From positions 3,865,001-3,929,000 of the forward strand of contig NZ_CP022221.1 in the NCBI RefSeq assembly GCF_004114935.1: 64,000 nt of DNA, read 5' to 3'. The stretch is from Bradyrhizobium zhanjiangense (GTDB lineage: Bacteria > Pseudomonadota > Alphaproteobacteria > Rhizobiales > Xanthobacteraceae). The notes beneath the pieces were generated by a model. The model did no database searches. It was not told where the DNA came from and saw nothing but the letters and a program-made list of their open reading frames with translations. The position numbers were made by a program, and so were the translations under genes. This document shows, one piece after another, positions 54,838 to 64,000 of this stretch; the stretch's first letter is position 1; every line of letters starts with the position of its first letter.

Positions 54838-55362
54838 ATGTTCAGGAATTGGCGGATCGGCTCGGTCAACGGCGCGCTGCTGGCGGCCTATTTCATCTCG
54901 GCCTGGACCCTCGTCGCCTTCAGCATCATGGTGGCACCGGTGCACGGCCTCTATGAGCGGCCGAGCGTCGCGGTCGCGCTGTTCCTCAGCGACCATCTCG
55001 AGATGACGGGAATGAGCACGGTGCGGGCCGCCTGGCTGCTGGCCCTGGGCCGACTGACCGTCGTGGCGTTCTTCGTGATCTATCTCGCGCTGCTCTGGAT
55101 CCCCCGCACGCGGAAGAATGGCGGCAGCGACGAGGCGCTCGGCATTGCCCTGGCGATCGGCAGCCTGATCTCGTTTGCCAGCATGGTGATGGCCTCGAAG
55201 GTCGGCGAGATGGCCGCGCTCCGGCTGCACGCCACCGAGCTCTTGCTCTTGCTCGGTGCCGCCATCGTAGTGGTGATCGAGAAGCCGGCGACGGCGCCAA
55301 AGACCGTCGAGACCGCCGCACCGCTAGGTCTTGAGCAGGCCGAGCTCCTGCACAATCGCTGA
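54838..55362 (+). CDS. Hypothetical four-span membrane protein
   Basis: 174 residues, family not recognised. Four membrane segments: NGALLAAYFISAWTLVAFSI, LLALGRLTVVAFFVIYLALLW, ALGIALAIGSLISFASMVM and LLLLLGAAIVVVIE. GGGAAG lies upstream of ATG 54838. Its 3' end runs 39 bases into the opposite-strand pcaC gene, a small convergent overlap. Function unknown. Confidence 0.7.
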   Translation: MFRNWRIGSVNGALLAAYFISAWTLVAFSIMVAPVHGLYERPSVAVALFLSDHLEMTGMSTVRAAWLLALGRLTVVAFFVIYLALLWIPRTRKNGGSDEALGIALAIGSLISFASMVMASKVGEMAALRLHATELLLLLGAAIVVVIEKPATAPKTVETAAPLGLEQAELLHNR

Positions 55363-55716
55363 GGCTTCCTTCACGGCGTGGTTCGCCGCCGGGACGCCGC
55401 AATAGATCGCCTGCTGCAGCAGGATTTCCTTGATGTCGTCGGGCGTGAAGCCGCCCTCGGCAAGCGCGGCGCGCACATGCAGGCGGAATTCGTCCCATTG
55501 CCCGAGCGCGACCATGGTGCCGATCACCAGCACCCGCCGCGTGCGCTCGTCGAAATGCGGCCGCGTCCATATCTCGCCCCAGGCATAGCGGGTGATCAGG
55601 TCCTGGAAGTCGGTGTTGAACGCGTTGCGGCCCGCGATCGACTTGTCGACCCAGGCGTTGCCCAGCACCTTTCGGCGCACATTCATGCCGGCATCGCGGC
55701 GGTTCTGGTCGTCCAT
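55324..55716 (-). CDS. pcaC: 4-carboxymuconolactone decarboxylase
   Basis: 130 residues. Decarboxylates gamma-carboxymuconolactone to beta-ketoadipate enol-lactone in protocatechuate breakdown. YAWGEIWTRPHFDERTRRVLVIGTMVALGQWDEFRLHVRAAL and the C-terminal LLQQAIYCGVPAANHAVKEA are characteristic AhpD-like CMD sequences, with the Cys and His. ATG 55716 starts the conserved region; the repeat at 55731 lies in front. pcaD and pcaB precede it on the same strand. Confidence 0.94.
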   Translation of the reverse strand: MDDQNRRDAGMNVRRKVLGNAWVDKSIAGRNAFNTDFQDLITRYAWGEIWTRPHFDERTRRVLVIGTMVALGQWDEFRLHVRAALAEGGFTPDDIKEILLQQAIYCGVPAANHAVKEASAIVQELGLLKT

Positions 55717-55730
55717 TGTGTTTCCTCCTT

Positions 55731-55817
55731 CGTCATTGCGAGCGTAGCGAAGCAATCCAGAAATGCGTCCGCGGAGACAGTCTGGATTGCTTCGTCGCTA
55801 CGCTCCTCGCAATGACG
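55731..55817. repeat. Large imperfect palindrome, family A, inside the pca operon
   Basis: CGTCATTGCGAGCGTAGCGAAGCAATCCAG mirrors CTGGATTGCTTCGTCGCTACGCTCCTCGCAATGACG across a short loop. It is a second copy of the 8988 element. It stands between the pcaD stop (55828) and pcaC start (55716), so it would lie within any pcaBDC transcript. Confidence 0.85.
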
Positions 55818-55827
55818 CGTTGTGAGA

Positions 55828-56610
55828 TCAGCGCTGTGTCAAGAACCCCACCACCGCGTCCGTAAACGCGTGCGGCTGTTCGACGTTGGAAATGTGGGCG
55901 GCGTCGATGATGGTCATGCTGGCGCCGGGAACGTTCGAGCGGATCAGTTCGGCTGCCGAGATCGGCGTCGCCATGTCGTGGCGGCCGGCGATCACCAGTG
56001 TCGGGCTCTTGATCTTGGGAAGCAGCGCGCGCTGGTCCAGCGTCGACAGCGCCTCGCAGCAGGCGAGATAGCCCTTGACGGGGGAGGCGAGCAGCATCGA
56101 CTTCATTCTGGCGGTGATCTCCGGCTCGCGCTCGCGGAAGTCCTGGGTCAGCCAGCCCGCGATCACGGCATCCGCGACCGCCGCGATGCCGCCCTTCTTC
56201 ACGGCGTCGATGCGCTCCAGCCATTTAGTCGGCTCGGCATAATAGCAGGAGGTGTTGGCGAGGACGATCTTGCCGAAGCGTTCCGGCGCGTTGGCGCCCA
56301 GCCATTGCCCGACCATGCCACCCATTGACAGGCCGCACCAATGCACCTTCTCGATGTTGAGATCGTCGAGGATCGCGAGCACGTCGCGGCCGAAGCGCTC
56401 CATCGTGTAGGGACCGGGCGGCACGTTCGATTTGCCGTGGCCGCGGCGGTCGTAGCGGATGACGCGGAACACCTGCGTCAGCGCCTTCATCTGCGGCTCC
56501 CACATTTGCAGCGTGCAGCCGAGCGAGTTGGAGAGCATCAAGGTCGGTCCGCCGTCGCGGCCCTCGACGGAGACGTTGAGCAGGCATCCGTCGGCATCGA
56601 TCATGGGCAT
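55828..56610 (-). CDS. pcaD: 3-oxoadipate enol-lactonase
   Basis: 260-residue alpha/beta-hydrolase that opens beta-ketoadipate enol-lactone to beta-ketoadipate. The nucleophile elbow is GLSMGGMVGQW, with Ser in G-x-S-x-G; LVIAGRHDMATP holds the acid residue and DAAHISNVEQP the His. LSNSLGCTLQMWEPQM gives the oxyanion region. ATG 56610 follows GGAG. Thirty-seven bases after pcaB. Confidence 0.93.
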   Translation of the reverse strand: MPMIDADGCLLNVSVEGRDGGPTLMLSNSLGCTLQMWEPQMKALTQVFRVIRYDRRGHGKSNVPPGPYTMERFGRDVLAILDDLNIEKVHWCGLSMGGMVGQWLGANAPERFGKIVLANTSCYYAEPTKWLERIDAVKKGGIAAVADAVIAGWLTQDFREREPEITARMKSMLLASPVKGYLACCEALSTLDQRALLPKIKSPTLVIAGRHDMATPISAAELIRSNVPGASMTIIDAAHISNVEQPHAFTDAVVGFLTQR

Positions 56611-56647
56611 GCGGCGTCTCCGTCGTATTTGGTCGTAATTGCGGTTC

Positions 56648-58003
56648 TTATTCGCGGTCCAGGCTGTCGAGCAGCCGGTCGATCAGGGCTTGGGAAGCTC
56701 CTTGATAGGCCATCGGCTCGAACAATGCCGCAATTTTTTCCGGCGGCAGATGAGCAGTGACTAGCGAAACAGCCGACAGCACCTCGCGCAGATGCTTCTT
56801 CTCGGCGACCGCGCGCTTGCTGGCGGCTTCGACGAGATGATGCGCATCGCTCTTGCCGATCTTCTCTGCCAGCGCAAAGGTGACCGCTTCCGCCATGATC
56901 AGGCCATGCGTCGCATCGAGATTGCTGCGCATGCGCGCGGCGTCGACGTCGAGGCCTTCGGCGATGTCGACGATGGCGGCAAGCGCCCCCGAGGTGACCA
57001 GCATCAATTGCGGCAGCGTCGGCCACTCCGCATGCCAGGGGCCGGCACTGCGCTCATGATCCTGCACCTGCGCGGCCAAAATCGTCGCGGCGAGCTGCGG
57101 GGCCATGGTCGCAGCGCCGAGAGCGCTTGCGGCGGCAACCGGGTTGCGCTTGTGCGGCATGGTCGAGGAGCCGCCGCGGCCTTCACCGGCAGGCTCGAAC
57201 GCTTCGGCGACATCGGTCTGCATCAGCAGCGAGACGTCGCGCGCGATCTTGCCGCAGCTGCCGGCGAGAATTGCAAAGCAGGAGGCGGCTTCCGCGATGC
57301 GGTCGCGATGGGTGTGCCAGGGCGCCTCAGGCAGCGGCAGGTTCAGCTCCTCCGCCAGCCGCTCGGCGACCGCGAGTCCCTTGTCGCCGAGGGCTGCGAG
57401 GGTGCCGGCGGCGCCGCCGAATTGTAGCGCGAGACCCTCGCGGGAGAGCCGCCTGAGGCGGCAGCGGGCGCGGGCAAGGCTTGCAGCGTATTCGGCGGCC
57501 TTCAACCCGAACGGCATCGGCAGCGCGTGCTGGAGCCAGGTCCGCGCTACCATCGCGGTGGCGCGATGGGCTCGCGCCAGCGCGGCAAAACCCTTGATGG
57601 CGCGGCTGAGGTCGGTGTCCAGCGCATCGATGCCAGCGCGCAGCGTGAGCATGGTTGCGGTATCGATGACGTCCTGGCTGGTCGCGCCCCAATGCACGTA
57701 ACGCGCGGCTTCCGCATCGGCCTTGCCGACATTGGCGGTCAGCGCCTTGACCAGGGGAATCGCGAGATTGCCTGATCGCGTTGCCGCCTCGGCCAGGGCT
57801 GCCATATCAAAGGCATCAGCCTTGCAGGCAGATGCGATCGGCCCCAGCGCGGATGCGGGAATCACAGCTGTGGCGGCCTCGGCCCGTGCCAGGGCTGCCT
57901 CGAAATCGAGCATGTTCTGAAGGGTCGACCGGTCGTCGCAGACCGCGCGCATGGCTGCGCTCGACAGCATCGGCGCGAGCAGGGGGGAGAGGGAAGTGCT
58001 CAT
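56648..58003 (-). CDS. pcaB: 3-carboxy-cis,cis-muconate cycloisomerase
   Basis: 451 residues of the fumarase/aspartase superfamily. Lactonises beta-carboxymuconate to gamma-carboxymuconolactone. HWGATSQDVIDTATML and the signature GGSSTMPHKRNPVAAA are clear; the C-terminal region beyond residue 340 is the PcaB-specific domain. ATG 58003. First gene of pcaBDC; pcaGH and a PcaQ/PcaR-type regulator are not in the window. Confidence 0.95.
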   Translation of the reverse strand: MSTSLSPLLAPMLSSAAMRAVCDDRSTLQNMLDFEAALARAEAATAVIPASALGPIASACKADAFDMAALAEAATRSGNLAIPLVKALTANVGKADAEAARYVHWGATSQDVIDTATMLTLRAGIDALDTDLSRAIKGFAALARAHRATAMVARTWLQHALPMPFGLKAAEYAASLARARCRLRRLSREGLALQFGGAAGTLAALGDKGLAVAERLAEELNLPLPEAPWHTHRDRIAEAASCFAILAGSCGKIARDVSLLMQTDVAEAFEPAGEGRGGSSTMPHKRNPVAAASALGAATMAPQLAATILAAQVQDHERSAGPWHAEWPTLPQLMLVTSGALAAIVDIAEGLDVDAARMRSNLDATHGLIMAEAVTFALAEKIGKSDAHHLVEAASKRAVAEKKHLREVLSAVSLVTAHLPPEKIAALFEPMAYQGASQALIDRLLDSLDRE

Positions 58004-58172
58004 ATTGTGCGGGACCTAACCACCATGGCCCGCCTGTGCCAATCCCAAACTATCGGCGCAAGCTTTTTGCAGTTGCGAATATGCATTGCACGGGACCGGA
58101 GGCCGCCCTTTCCTTTACGTCCTCCGTGCGTTACTTGAACAGCATTATAGTTGTGCGATCCGGGAGGCACCC

Positions 58173-58619
58173 ATGGCCATGACGATGAACGGCGAAGTCC
58201 AGCTTGCGGCGTCGCGCGAGGCCGTGTGGGACAAGCTCAACGATCCCGAAGTGCTGAAGGCCTGCATTCCCGGCTGCGAGGAGCTGGAGAAAACTGACGA
58301 CGGCGGCTTTCGCGCAACGGCGAAAATGAAGGTCGGCCCGGTATCCGCGCGCTTCAGGGGCAAAGTCATGCTGTCCGATCTCGACCCGCCCAATGGCTAC
58401 AAAATCTCTGGTGAGGGTGAGGGCGGGGTGGCCGGCTTCGCCAAAGGCGGCGCGGCCGTCAAGCTCGCGGAGAAGGACGGCGGCACGCTGCTCTCCTACG
58501 ACGTCGAGGCGCAGATCGGCGGCAAGTTGGCGCAGCTCGGCCAGCGCCTGATCAACGGCGCTGCCAAGAAGCTGGCCGACGAATTTTTCGCGAACTTCGC
58601 CAAGGCGGTACAGGGCTGA
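58173..58619 (+). CDS. coxG: CO dehydrogenase subunit G (SRPBCC family)
   Basis: 148 residues, a START-like SRPBCC domain. MAMTMNGEVQLAASREAVWD begins the CoxG family sequence; ADGDPE-like loop appears as KLNDPEVLKACIPGCEELE, followed by GKVMLSDLDPPNGYKI. CoxG has been linked to membrane recruitment of molybdenum CO dehydrogenase. ATG 58173 has GGGAGG. It leads the gene cluster, divergent from pcaB. Confidence 0.9.
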   Translation: MAMTMNGEVQLAASREAVWDKLNDPEVLKACIPGCEELEKTDDGGFRATAKMKVGPVSARFRGKVMLSDLDPPNGYKISGEGEGGVAGFAKGGAAVKLAEKDGGTLLSYDVEAQIGGKLAQLGQRLINGAAKKLADEFFANFAKAVQG

Positions 58620-58754
58620 AGGCTATCGCCTTTCGGCATGGCGCCTTGCGTCCGGGGTGATGTTGCCCCCGGGCATAATGGCCCATATGATGGGTTGGAA
58701 TAATTATAAGAACCGCTTCGATGGGACCCGTCGGGGCGCTGATAGAGAGTGCTT

Positions 58755-59240
<486 letters not shown>

Positions 59241-59273
59241 ACCGCGCGCGCACTCCGCGATCAGGACACACCC

Positions 59274-60080
59274 ATGTACGAATTCAAATATCATCGCCCT
59301 GGGACCGTTCGCCAGGCGGCCAATCTCCTGGTGAAGAACGAAGACGCCAAGGTGATCGCCGGCGGCCACACGCTGATCCCCGTCATGAAGCAGCGTCTCG
59401 CCAACCCGCCGCATCTGGTCGACCTCTCTCACATCGAGGGGCTCGACACGATCGAGATGAAGGGCCGCTCGCTGGTGATCGGCGCCACCGCCAAGCACGC
59501 CGAGGTCGCGGCCTCCGCCGTCGTCGGCGAGGCGATCCCGGCGCTCGCCAGCCTTGCCGGCGGAATCGGCGATCCCGCCGTGCGTCACAAGGGCACGATT
59601 GGCGGCTCGCTCGCCAACAACGATCCAACCGCAGATTATCCGGCCGCGGTGCTCGCGTTAGGGGCCACCATCGTCACCAACAAGCGCCGCCTCAAGGCCG
59701 AGGAGTATTTCCAGGGCCTGTTCTCGACCGCGCTGGAAGCTGACGAGATCATCACCAAGGTGATGTTTCCGCTGCCGAAGAAGGCGGCCTACATCAAATT
59801 CCGCAACCAAGCCTCGCGCTATGCGCTGGTCGGCGTGTTCGTGGCGCGGCGTCCGTCGGATGTACGCGTCGCCGTCACCGGTGCGGGCTCCGAAGGCGTG
59901 TTCCGCGTCACCGCGTTCGAGGAGGCCCTGAAGAAGCGCTTCTCGGCGAAGGCGCTTGACGGCATTGCGGTGCCGGCGGAAGGCCTCAACAGCGACATCC
60001 ACGGCAGCGCCGAATACCGCGCGCATCTCATTGGCGTGCTGACGCGCCGCGCCGTCGATGCCGCCAATGCCAAGGGATGA
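59274..60080 (+). CDS. coxM: Medium FAD-binding subunit of CO-dehydrogenase-type hydroxylase
   Basis: 268 residues. FAD motifs VIAGGHTLIPVMKQRLANP and KGTIGGSLANNDPTADYPAAVLALGA match the CoxM/xanthine-dehydrogenase medium subunit. It receives electrons from the small subunit and passes them to the respiratory chain. Start MYEFKYHRPGTVRQAANLL is typical. Followed 62 bases on by a MoxR ATPase gene. Confidence 0.95.
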   Translation: MYEFKYHRPGTVRQAANLLVKNEDAKVIAGGHTLIPVMKQRLANPPHLVDLSHIEGLDTIEMKGRSLVIGATAKHAEVAASAVVGEAIPALASLAGGIGDPAVRHKGTIGGSLANNDPTADYPAAVLALGATIVTNKRRLKAEEYFQGLFSTALEADEIITKVMFPLPKKAAYIKFRNQASRYALVGVFVARRPSDVRVAVTGAGSEGVFRVTAFEEALKKRFSAKALDGIAVPAEGLNSDIHGSAEYRAHLIGVLTRRAVDAANAKG

Positions 60081-60142
60081 GCTGACCTCATCCCTCGGCC
60101 CAAATCTGTCCCCGGTGAGGGCGTAGCGAGACTGGCTTTTTC

Positions 60143-61066
<924 letters not shown>

Positions 61067-61082
61067 CGCGCGTTAATTGAGT

Positions 61083-61214
61083 TCGTCGTTCCGGGGCGCG
61101 CGTAGCGCGAGCTACGGTGCGCAATTGCCCACCTGAGAATCCATCGGGCCGCAGAGTCGGTGGATGAATGGAGTCCGGGCTCGCGCCAAAGAGGGCGCGC
61201 CCCGGAATGACGAG
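61083..61214. repeat. Dispersed GC-rich repeat, family C
   Basis: Begins CGTCGTTCCGGGGCGCG and ends CGCGCCCCGGAATGACG, in inverted orientation, with GTGCGCAATTGCCCACC and CTGAGAATCC inside. The right end equals that at 10791. It fills the space between coxD and coxE. Confidence 0.75.
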
Positions 61215-61229
61215 GGGATGGATACGACC

Positions 61230-62432
61230 ATGGCCATCAATCACCTTGCCCCGGAGCAAACCGAGCAGTTCGCCGACAACATCGTCGGCTTTGCCCGCGC
61301 GCTGCGTGCAGCTGGCATGCCGGTCGGACCGGGCGCCGCCATCGACGCCATGAGCGCGCTCCAGGTGATCGACATCGGCAGTCGCGCCGATGTCTTCACC
61401 ACGCTCGAGGCGATCTTCGTCAAGCGCCACGAGCATGCGCTGATCTTCAAGCAGGCTTTCAACCTGTTCTTCCGCGCCTCGGAAGAATGGAAGCACATGC
61501 TGGATTCGGTGCCGCTGCCGGAGCAGGCCAGGAAGAAGCCGCAGGCAGGCTCCCGCCGTGTGCAGGAGGCGATGTCGCAGCCGCGGATGACGGAGACGCC
61601 GCAGCACCAGGAGCAGGATCTGCGCCTGTCGGTCTCCGACAAGGAGATCCTGCAGAAGAAGGACTTTGCGCAGATGAGCGCGGCTGAAATCGCCGAGGCG
61701 CTCCGCGCCGTCGAGCGGATGCACCTGCCGCAAGCCGAGCTCCTGACGCGCCGGCAACGACCCGATCCGCGCGGCCTGCGGCTCGACCTGCGCCGCACGC
61801 TGCGCGCATCTTTACGAACCGGCGGCGACATCATCGACATCCATCGCCTTGGACGTATCGAGAAGCCCGCGCCGATCGTCGCGCTGCTCGATATCTCGGG
61901 CTCGATGAGCGAATATACCCGCCTTTTCCTGCATTTCCTGCATGCCATCACCGATGCGCGCAAGCGCGTCTCGGTGTTTCTGTTCGGTACCCGGCTGACC
62001 AACGTCACCCGCGCCCTGCGCCAGCGCGACCCCGACGAGGCGCTGGCAAGCTGCTCGGCCTCGGTCGAGGACTGGGCCGGCGGCACGCGGATCTCGGCCT
62101 CGCTGCACAACTTCAACAAATTGTGGGCACGGCGCGTGCTGAGCCAGGGCGCCATCGTGCTGCTGATCTCCGACGGGCTGGAGCGGGAGGCCGATTCCAA
62201 GCTGGCCTTCGAGATGGACCGGCTGCACCGCTCCTGCCGGCGGCTGATCTGGCTGAACCCGCTGCTCCGGTTCGGCGGCTTCGAGGCCAAGGCGCAGGGC
62301 ATCAAAATGATGCTGCCCCACGTTGACGAATTCCGCCCGGTACATAATTTGAGTTCGATCCAGGAGCTGATCACCACGCTCTCCCGGCCGCTGCCGCCGC
62401 ATCACCGCAGCCTGATCCGCTCCGCAGCTTGA
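61230..62432 (+). CDS. coxE: VWA-domain protein CoxE
   Basis: 400 residues. An N-terminal helical region ends with a VWA domain holding the MIDAS metal site DISGSMSEYTRLFLHF and, later, VLLISDGLER. Partner of CoxD in maturation of CO dehydrogenase-type enzymes. MIDAS Asp-x-Ser-x-Ser is intact. ATG 61230 or 61218 are possible starts; GAGGGG just upstream suits 61230 better. The dispersed repeat ends 15 bases upstream. Confidence 0.93.
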   Translation: MAINHLAPEQTEQFADNIVGFARALRAAGMPVGPGAAIDAMSALQVIDIGSRADVFTTLEAIFVKRHEHALIFKQAFNLFFRASEEWKHMLDSVPLPEQARKKPQAGSRRVQEAMSQPRMTETPQHQEQDLRLSVSDKEILQKKDFAQMSAAEIAEALRAVERMHLPQAELLTRRQRPDPRGLRLDLRRTLRASLRTGGDIIDIHRLGRIEKPAPIVALLDISGSMSEYTRLFLHFLHAITDARKRVSVFLFGTRLTNVTRALRQRDPDEALASCSASVEDWAGGTRISASLHNFNKLWARRVLSQGAIVLLISDGLEREADSKLAFEMDRLHRSCRRLIWLNPLLRFGGFEAKAQGIKMMLPHVDEFRPVHNLSSIQELITTLSRPLPPHHRSLIRSAA

Positions 62433-62442
62433 GAGGCCAGCC

Positions 62443-62766
62443 ATGCTCGATCGCGACGAGGATATTCTGAAGGCAGCGGAGGACTGGCAAAAGGCCGGCC
62501 GTGGCGTTGCGCTCGCCACTGTGGTGGAGACCTGGGGCTCGGCGCCGCGCCCGGCGGGCTCGAGCCTCGTCATCAACGACGAGGGCACGTTCTTAGGCTC
62601 CGTCTCCGGCGGTTGCGTCGAGGGCGCCGTGGTCACCGAGGCCATGGACGTGATCGAGAGCGGCAAGCCCAAGATGCTGGAGTTTGGCGTTGCTGACGAG
62701 ACCGCCTGGAATGTCGGGCTGTCCTGCGGCGGCACCATCCGCGTCTTCGTCGAGAAGGTGGGTTAG
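62443..62766 (+). CDS. XdhC/CoxI-type N-terminal domain protein
   Basis: 107 residues. VALATVVETWGSAPRPAGSSLVINDEGTFLGSVSGGCVEGAVV and SCGGTIRVFVEKV are the N-terminal half of XdhC/CoxI proteins. Those bind molybdopterin cofactor and insert it, after sulfuration, into xanthine dehydrogenase-type enzymes. The C-terminal Rossmann half is encoded by the next gene, two bases on. Confidence 0.9.
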   Translation: MLDRDEDILKAAEDWQKAGRGVALATVVETWGSAPRPAGSSLVINDEGTFLGSVSGGCVEGAVVTEAMDVIESGKPKMLEFGVADETAWNVGLSCGGTIRVFVEKVG

Positions 62767-62768
62767 TC

Positions 62769-63470
62769 GTGAAGTTCGCGATCCTGCACGAACTCAACGC
62801 CGAGCGCGCCGCGCGCCGGCCGGTGATTCTGGTGACGGACACCGAGAGCGGCGAGCAGCGCTTGGTGAAAGCCAAGGACTTTGCCAAAGATCCGCTGCAC
62901 GCAGAACTCGACAAGCAGCTTCGTATGGGCAAGAGCGCCAATGTCGAGGCCGGCGGCAAGAAGCTGTTCCTCAACGTATACGCGCCGACCGCAAAACTCG
63001 TCATCGTCGGCGCGGTGCATATCAGCCAGGCCTTGGCGCCGCTGGCACGCTCGCTCGGCTACGACGTCACGGTCGTCGATCCCCGCACGGCCTTTGCGAG
63101 CCCCGAGCGCTTCCCCGACATTCCGCTCGTCGCGGAATGGCCTGACACGGCGCTGCCGTCGCTCAATGTCGATGCTTACACCGCTTTCGTCGCGGTAACG
63201 CACGATCCCAAGATCGACGATCCCGCGCTGCTGCACGCCTTCGAGCGCAACTGCTTCTACATCGGCGCGCTCGGCTCGCGGAAGACACATGCGAAGCGCG
63301 GCGACCGGCTGCGGGCGCAGGGCGCCAAGGAGAGCGACATCGCGCGCATTCACGCGCCCATTGGCCTTGCGATCGGCGCGGTTTCTCCGGCCGAGATCGC
63401 GGTGGCGATCATGGCCGAGATCACGGCGGTGCTGCGGCTGCCTCCAAAACAAAAAGAAGAAGCGGCATGA
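62769..63470 (+). CDS. XdhC-type C-terminal (Rossmann) domain protein
   Basis: 233 residues starting GTG 62769. KLVIVGAVHISQALAPLARSLGYDVTVVDPR is the XdhC-C Rossmann nucleotide site, and FYIGALGSRKTHAKRGDRL with HAPIGLAIGAVSPAEIAVAIMAEI its C-terminal signature. Works with the preceding small protein in molybdenum-cofactor delivery. Its stop overlaps the next start by four bases. Confidence 0.9.
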   Translation: MKFAILHELNAERAARRPVILVTDTESGEQRLVKAKDFAKDPLHAELDKQLRMGKSANVEAGGKKLFLNVYAPTAKLVIVGAVHISQALAPLARSLGYDVTVVDPRTAFASPERFPDIPLVAEWPDTALPSLNVDAYTAFVAVTHDPKIDDPALLHAFERNCFYIGALGSRKTHAKRGDRLRAQGAKESDIARIHAPIGLAIGAVSPAEIAVAIMAEITAVLRLPPKQKEEAA

Positions 63471-64000
63471 AGTTCGGCCCGGCGAGCCCCAAGGATGCGA
63501 TCGGCGGGGTGACCGTTCACACCCTGCGCCAGGGACCGCTGGTGCTCAAGAAAGGCACGACGATCGGCCCCGCCGAGGTCGAGGCGCTGGAGCGCGCTGG
63601 GATCAAGGACATCGTGGTCGTGCGCATGGAGGCTGGCGACGTCTCCGAGGACGTTGCGGCCGCCAGCATCGCGCTTGCCGTCGGCGGCGAGGGCATCCAT
63701 GTCGAGCGCGCCTTCACCGGCCGCGCCAATCTGTTCGCCGCGCGGGCGGGCGTGCTGGTGATCGACCGCGCCGCGGTCGATCGCATCAACAATGTCGACG
63801 AGGCCATCACCTTTGCCACGCTCGCCGCCTACAAGCCGGTGGTCGAGGGCGAGATGGTCGGCACCGTCAAGATCATCCCGTTCGGCGTCGAAGAGGGTTT
63901 GCGCGATGCCGCGGTCAAGGCGGCCGGCAAGGACGTGCTCAGAGTAGCGCCTTATGTGGTCAAGCGTGTCGGGGTGGTTTCGACGCTGCTGCCGGGCCTG
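63467..64000 (+). CDS. Molybdopterin-binding protein (MoeA/MobA-like), N-terminal part
   Basis: The ATG at 63467 overlaps the preceding stop (ATGA). 178 codons are visible and the gene leaves the window open. MKFGPASPKDAIGGVTVHTL, KKGTTIGPAEVEALERAGIKDIVVVR and VIDRAAVDRINNVDEAITFATL fit the MoeA-like molybdopterin-binding domain that in Rhizobiales is fused to a MobA-type nucleotidyltransferase. It presumably completes the cofactor for the cox enzyme. Confidence 0.8.
   Translation, partial: MKFGPASPKDAIGGVTVHTLRQGPLVLKKGTTIGPAEVEALERAGIKDIVVVRMEAGDVSEDVAAASIALAVGGEGIHVERAFTGRANLFAARAGVLVIDRAAVDRINNVDEAITFATLAAYKPVVEGEMVGTVKIIPFGVEEGLRDAAVKAAGKDVLRVAPYVVKRVGVVSTLLPGL

Overview
The window is high-GC DNA from an alphaproteobacterium of the Rhizobiales, most probably Bradyrhizobium or a close relative. 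I infer this from the proteins (PurS/PurQ/PurL set, zeta-type F1-ATPase inhibitor, Bug-type binding protein, MASE4-like hybrid kinase, Ala-rich caspase-family protein) and from several families of short intergenic palindromes of the kind common in that genus. No database search was possible. About 72 genes are supported. I see no tRNA, rRNA, CRISPR array, insertion sequence, prophage or replication origin.

Layout. 0-9 kb: the 3' end of a LysR regulator, a zeta-type ATPase inhibitor, then purC-purS, purQ and purL, interrupted by corA, a Bug-type solute-binding gene, a DMT exporter and a hot-dog thioesterase. purB lies apart at 32-33.3 kb. 9-16 kb: an acyltransferase-3 membrane protein, DUF1328 and DUF427 genes, bolA, an LtrA-family gene, the ergothioneine pair egtB-egtD, then grxD and a macrodomain gene. 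16-27 kb: two tandem serine hydrolases, threonine aldolase, a ParE-type toxin-antitoxin pair, rpsD with a clear terminator, a lipoyl-less E2-like acyltransferase, an HpaI-type aldolase, murI, a membrane cyclic-nucleotide-binding protein and a SecD-like periplasmic protein without the SecD channel.

27-45 kb: an acyl-CoA synthetase, a caspase-family protein with an apparent one-base frameshift, an M20 amidohydrolase, purB, a TetR regulator, a NarL-type two-component system, then a compact same-strand block at 37.2-41.5 kb: a TolQ/ExbB-like channel subunit, two uncharacterised single-span membrane proteins, a metallophosphoesterase and a Ser/Thr kinase fused to a universal-stress-like domain. 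This block is the best candidate for an undescribed system. Small genes, rpe, an EF-hand protein, a KTSC protein and a P1 peptidase follow.

45-64 kb: a MASE4/PAS hybrid kinase divergent from a single-domain response regulator; a complete branched-chain amino-acid-type ABC transporter (livH-M-G-F-K); a Gln-rich 53-residue protein; the protocatechuate genes pcaB-pcaD-pcaC; and divergently a CO-dehydrogenase-type molybdenum hydroxylase cluster (coxG, coxS, coxM, coxD, coxE, two XdhC-type genes, and the start of a molybdopterin-binding protein). The large catalytic subunit coxL is absent between coxS and coxM. Palindromic repeats occupy many gene ends, once inside the pca operon.
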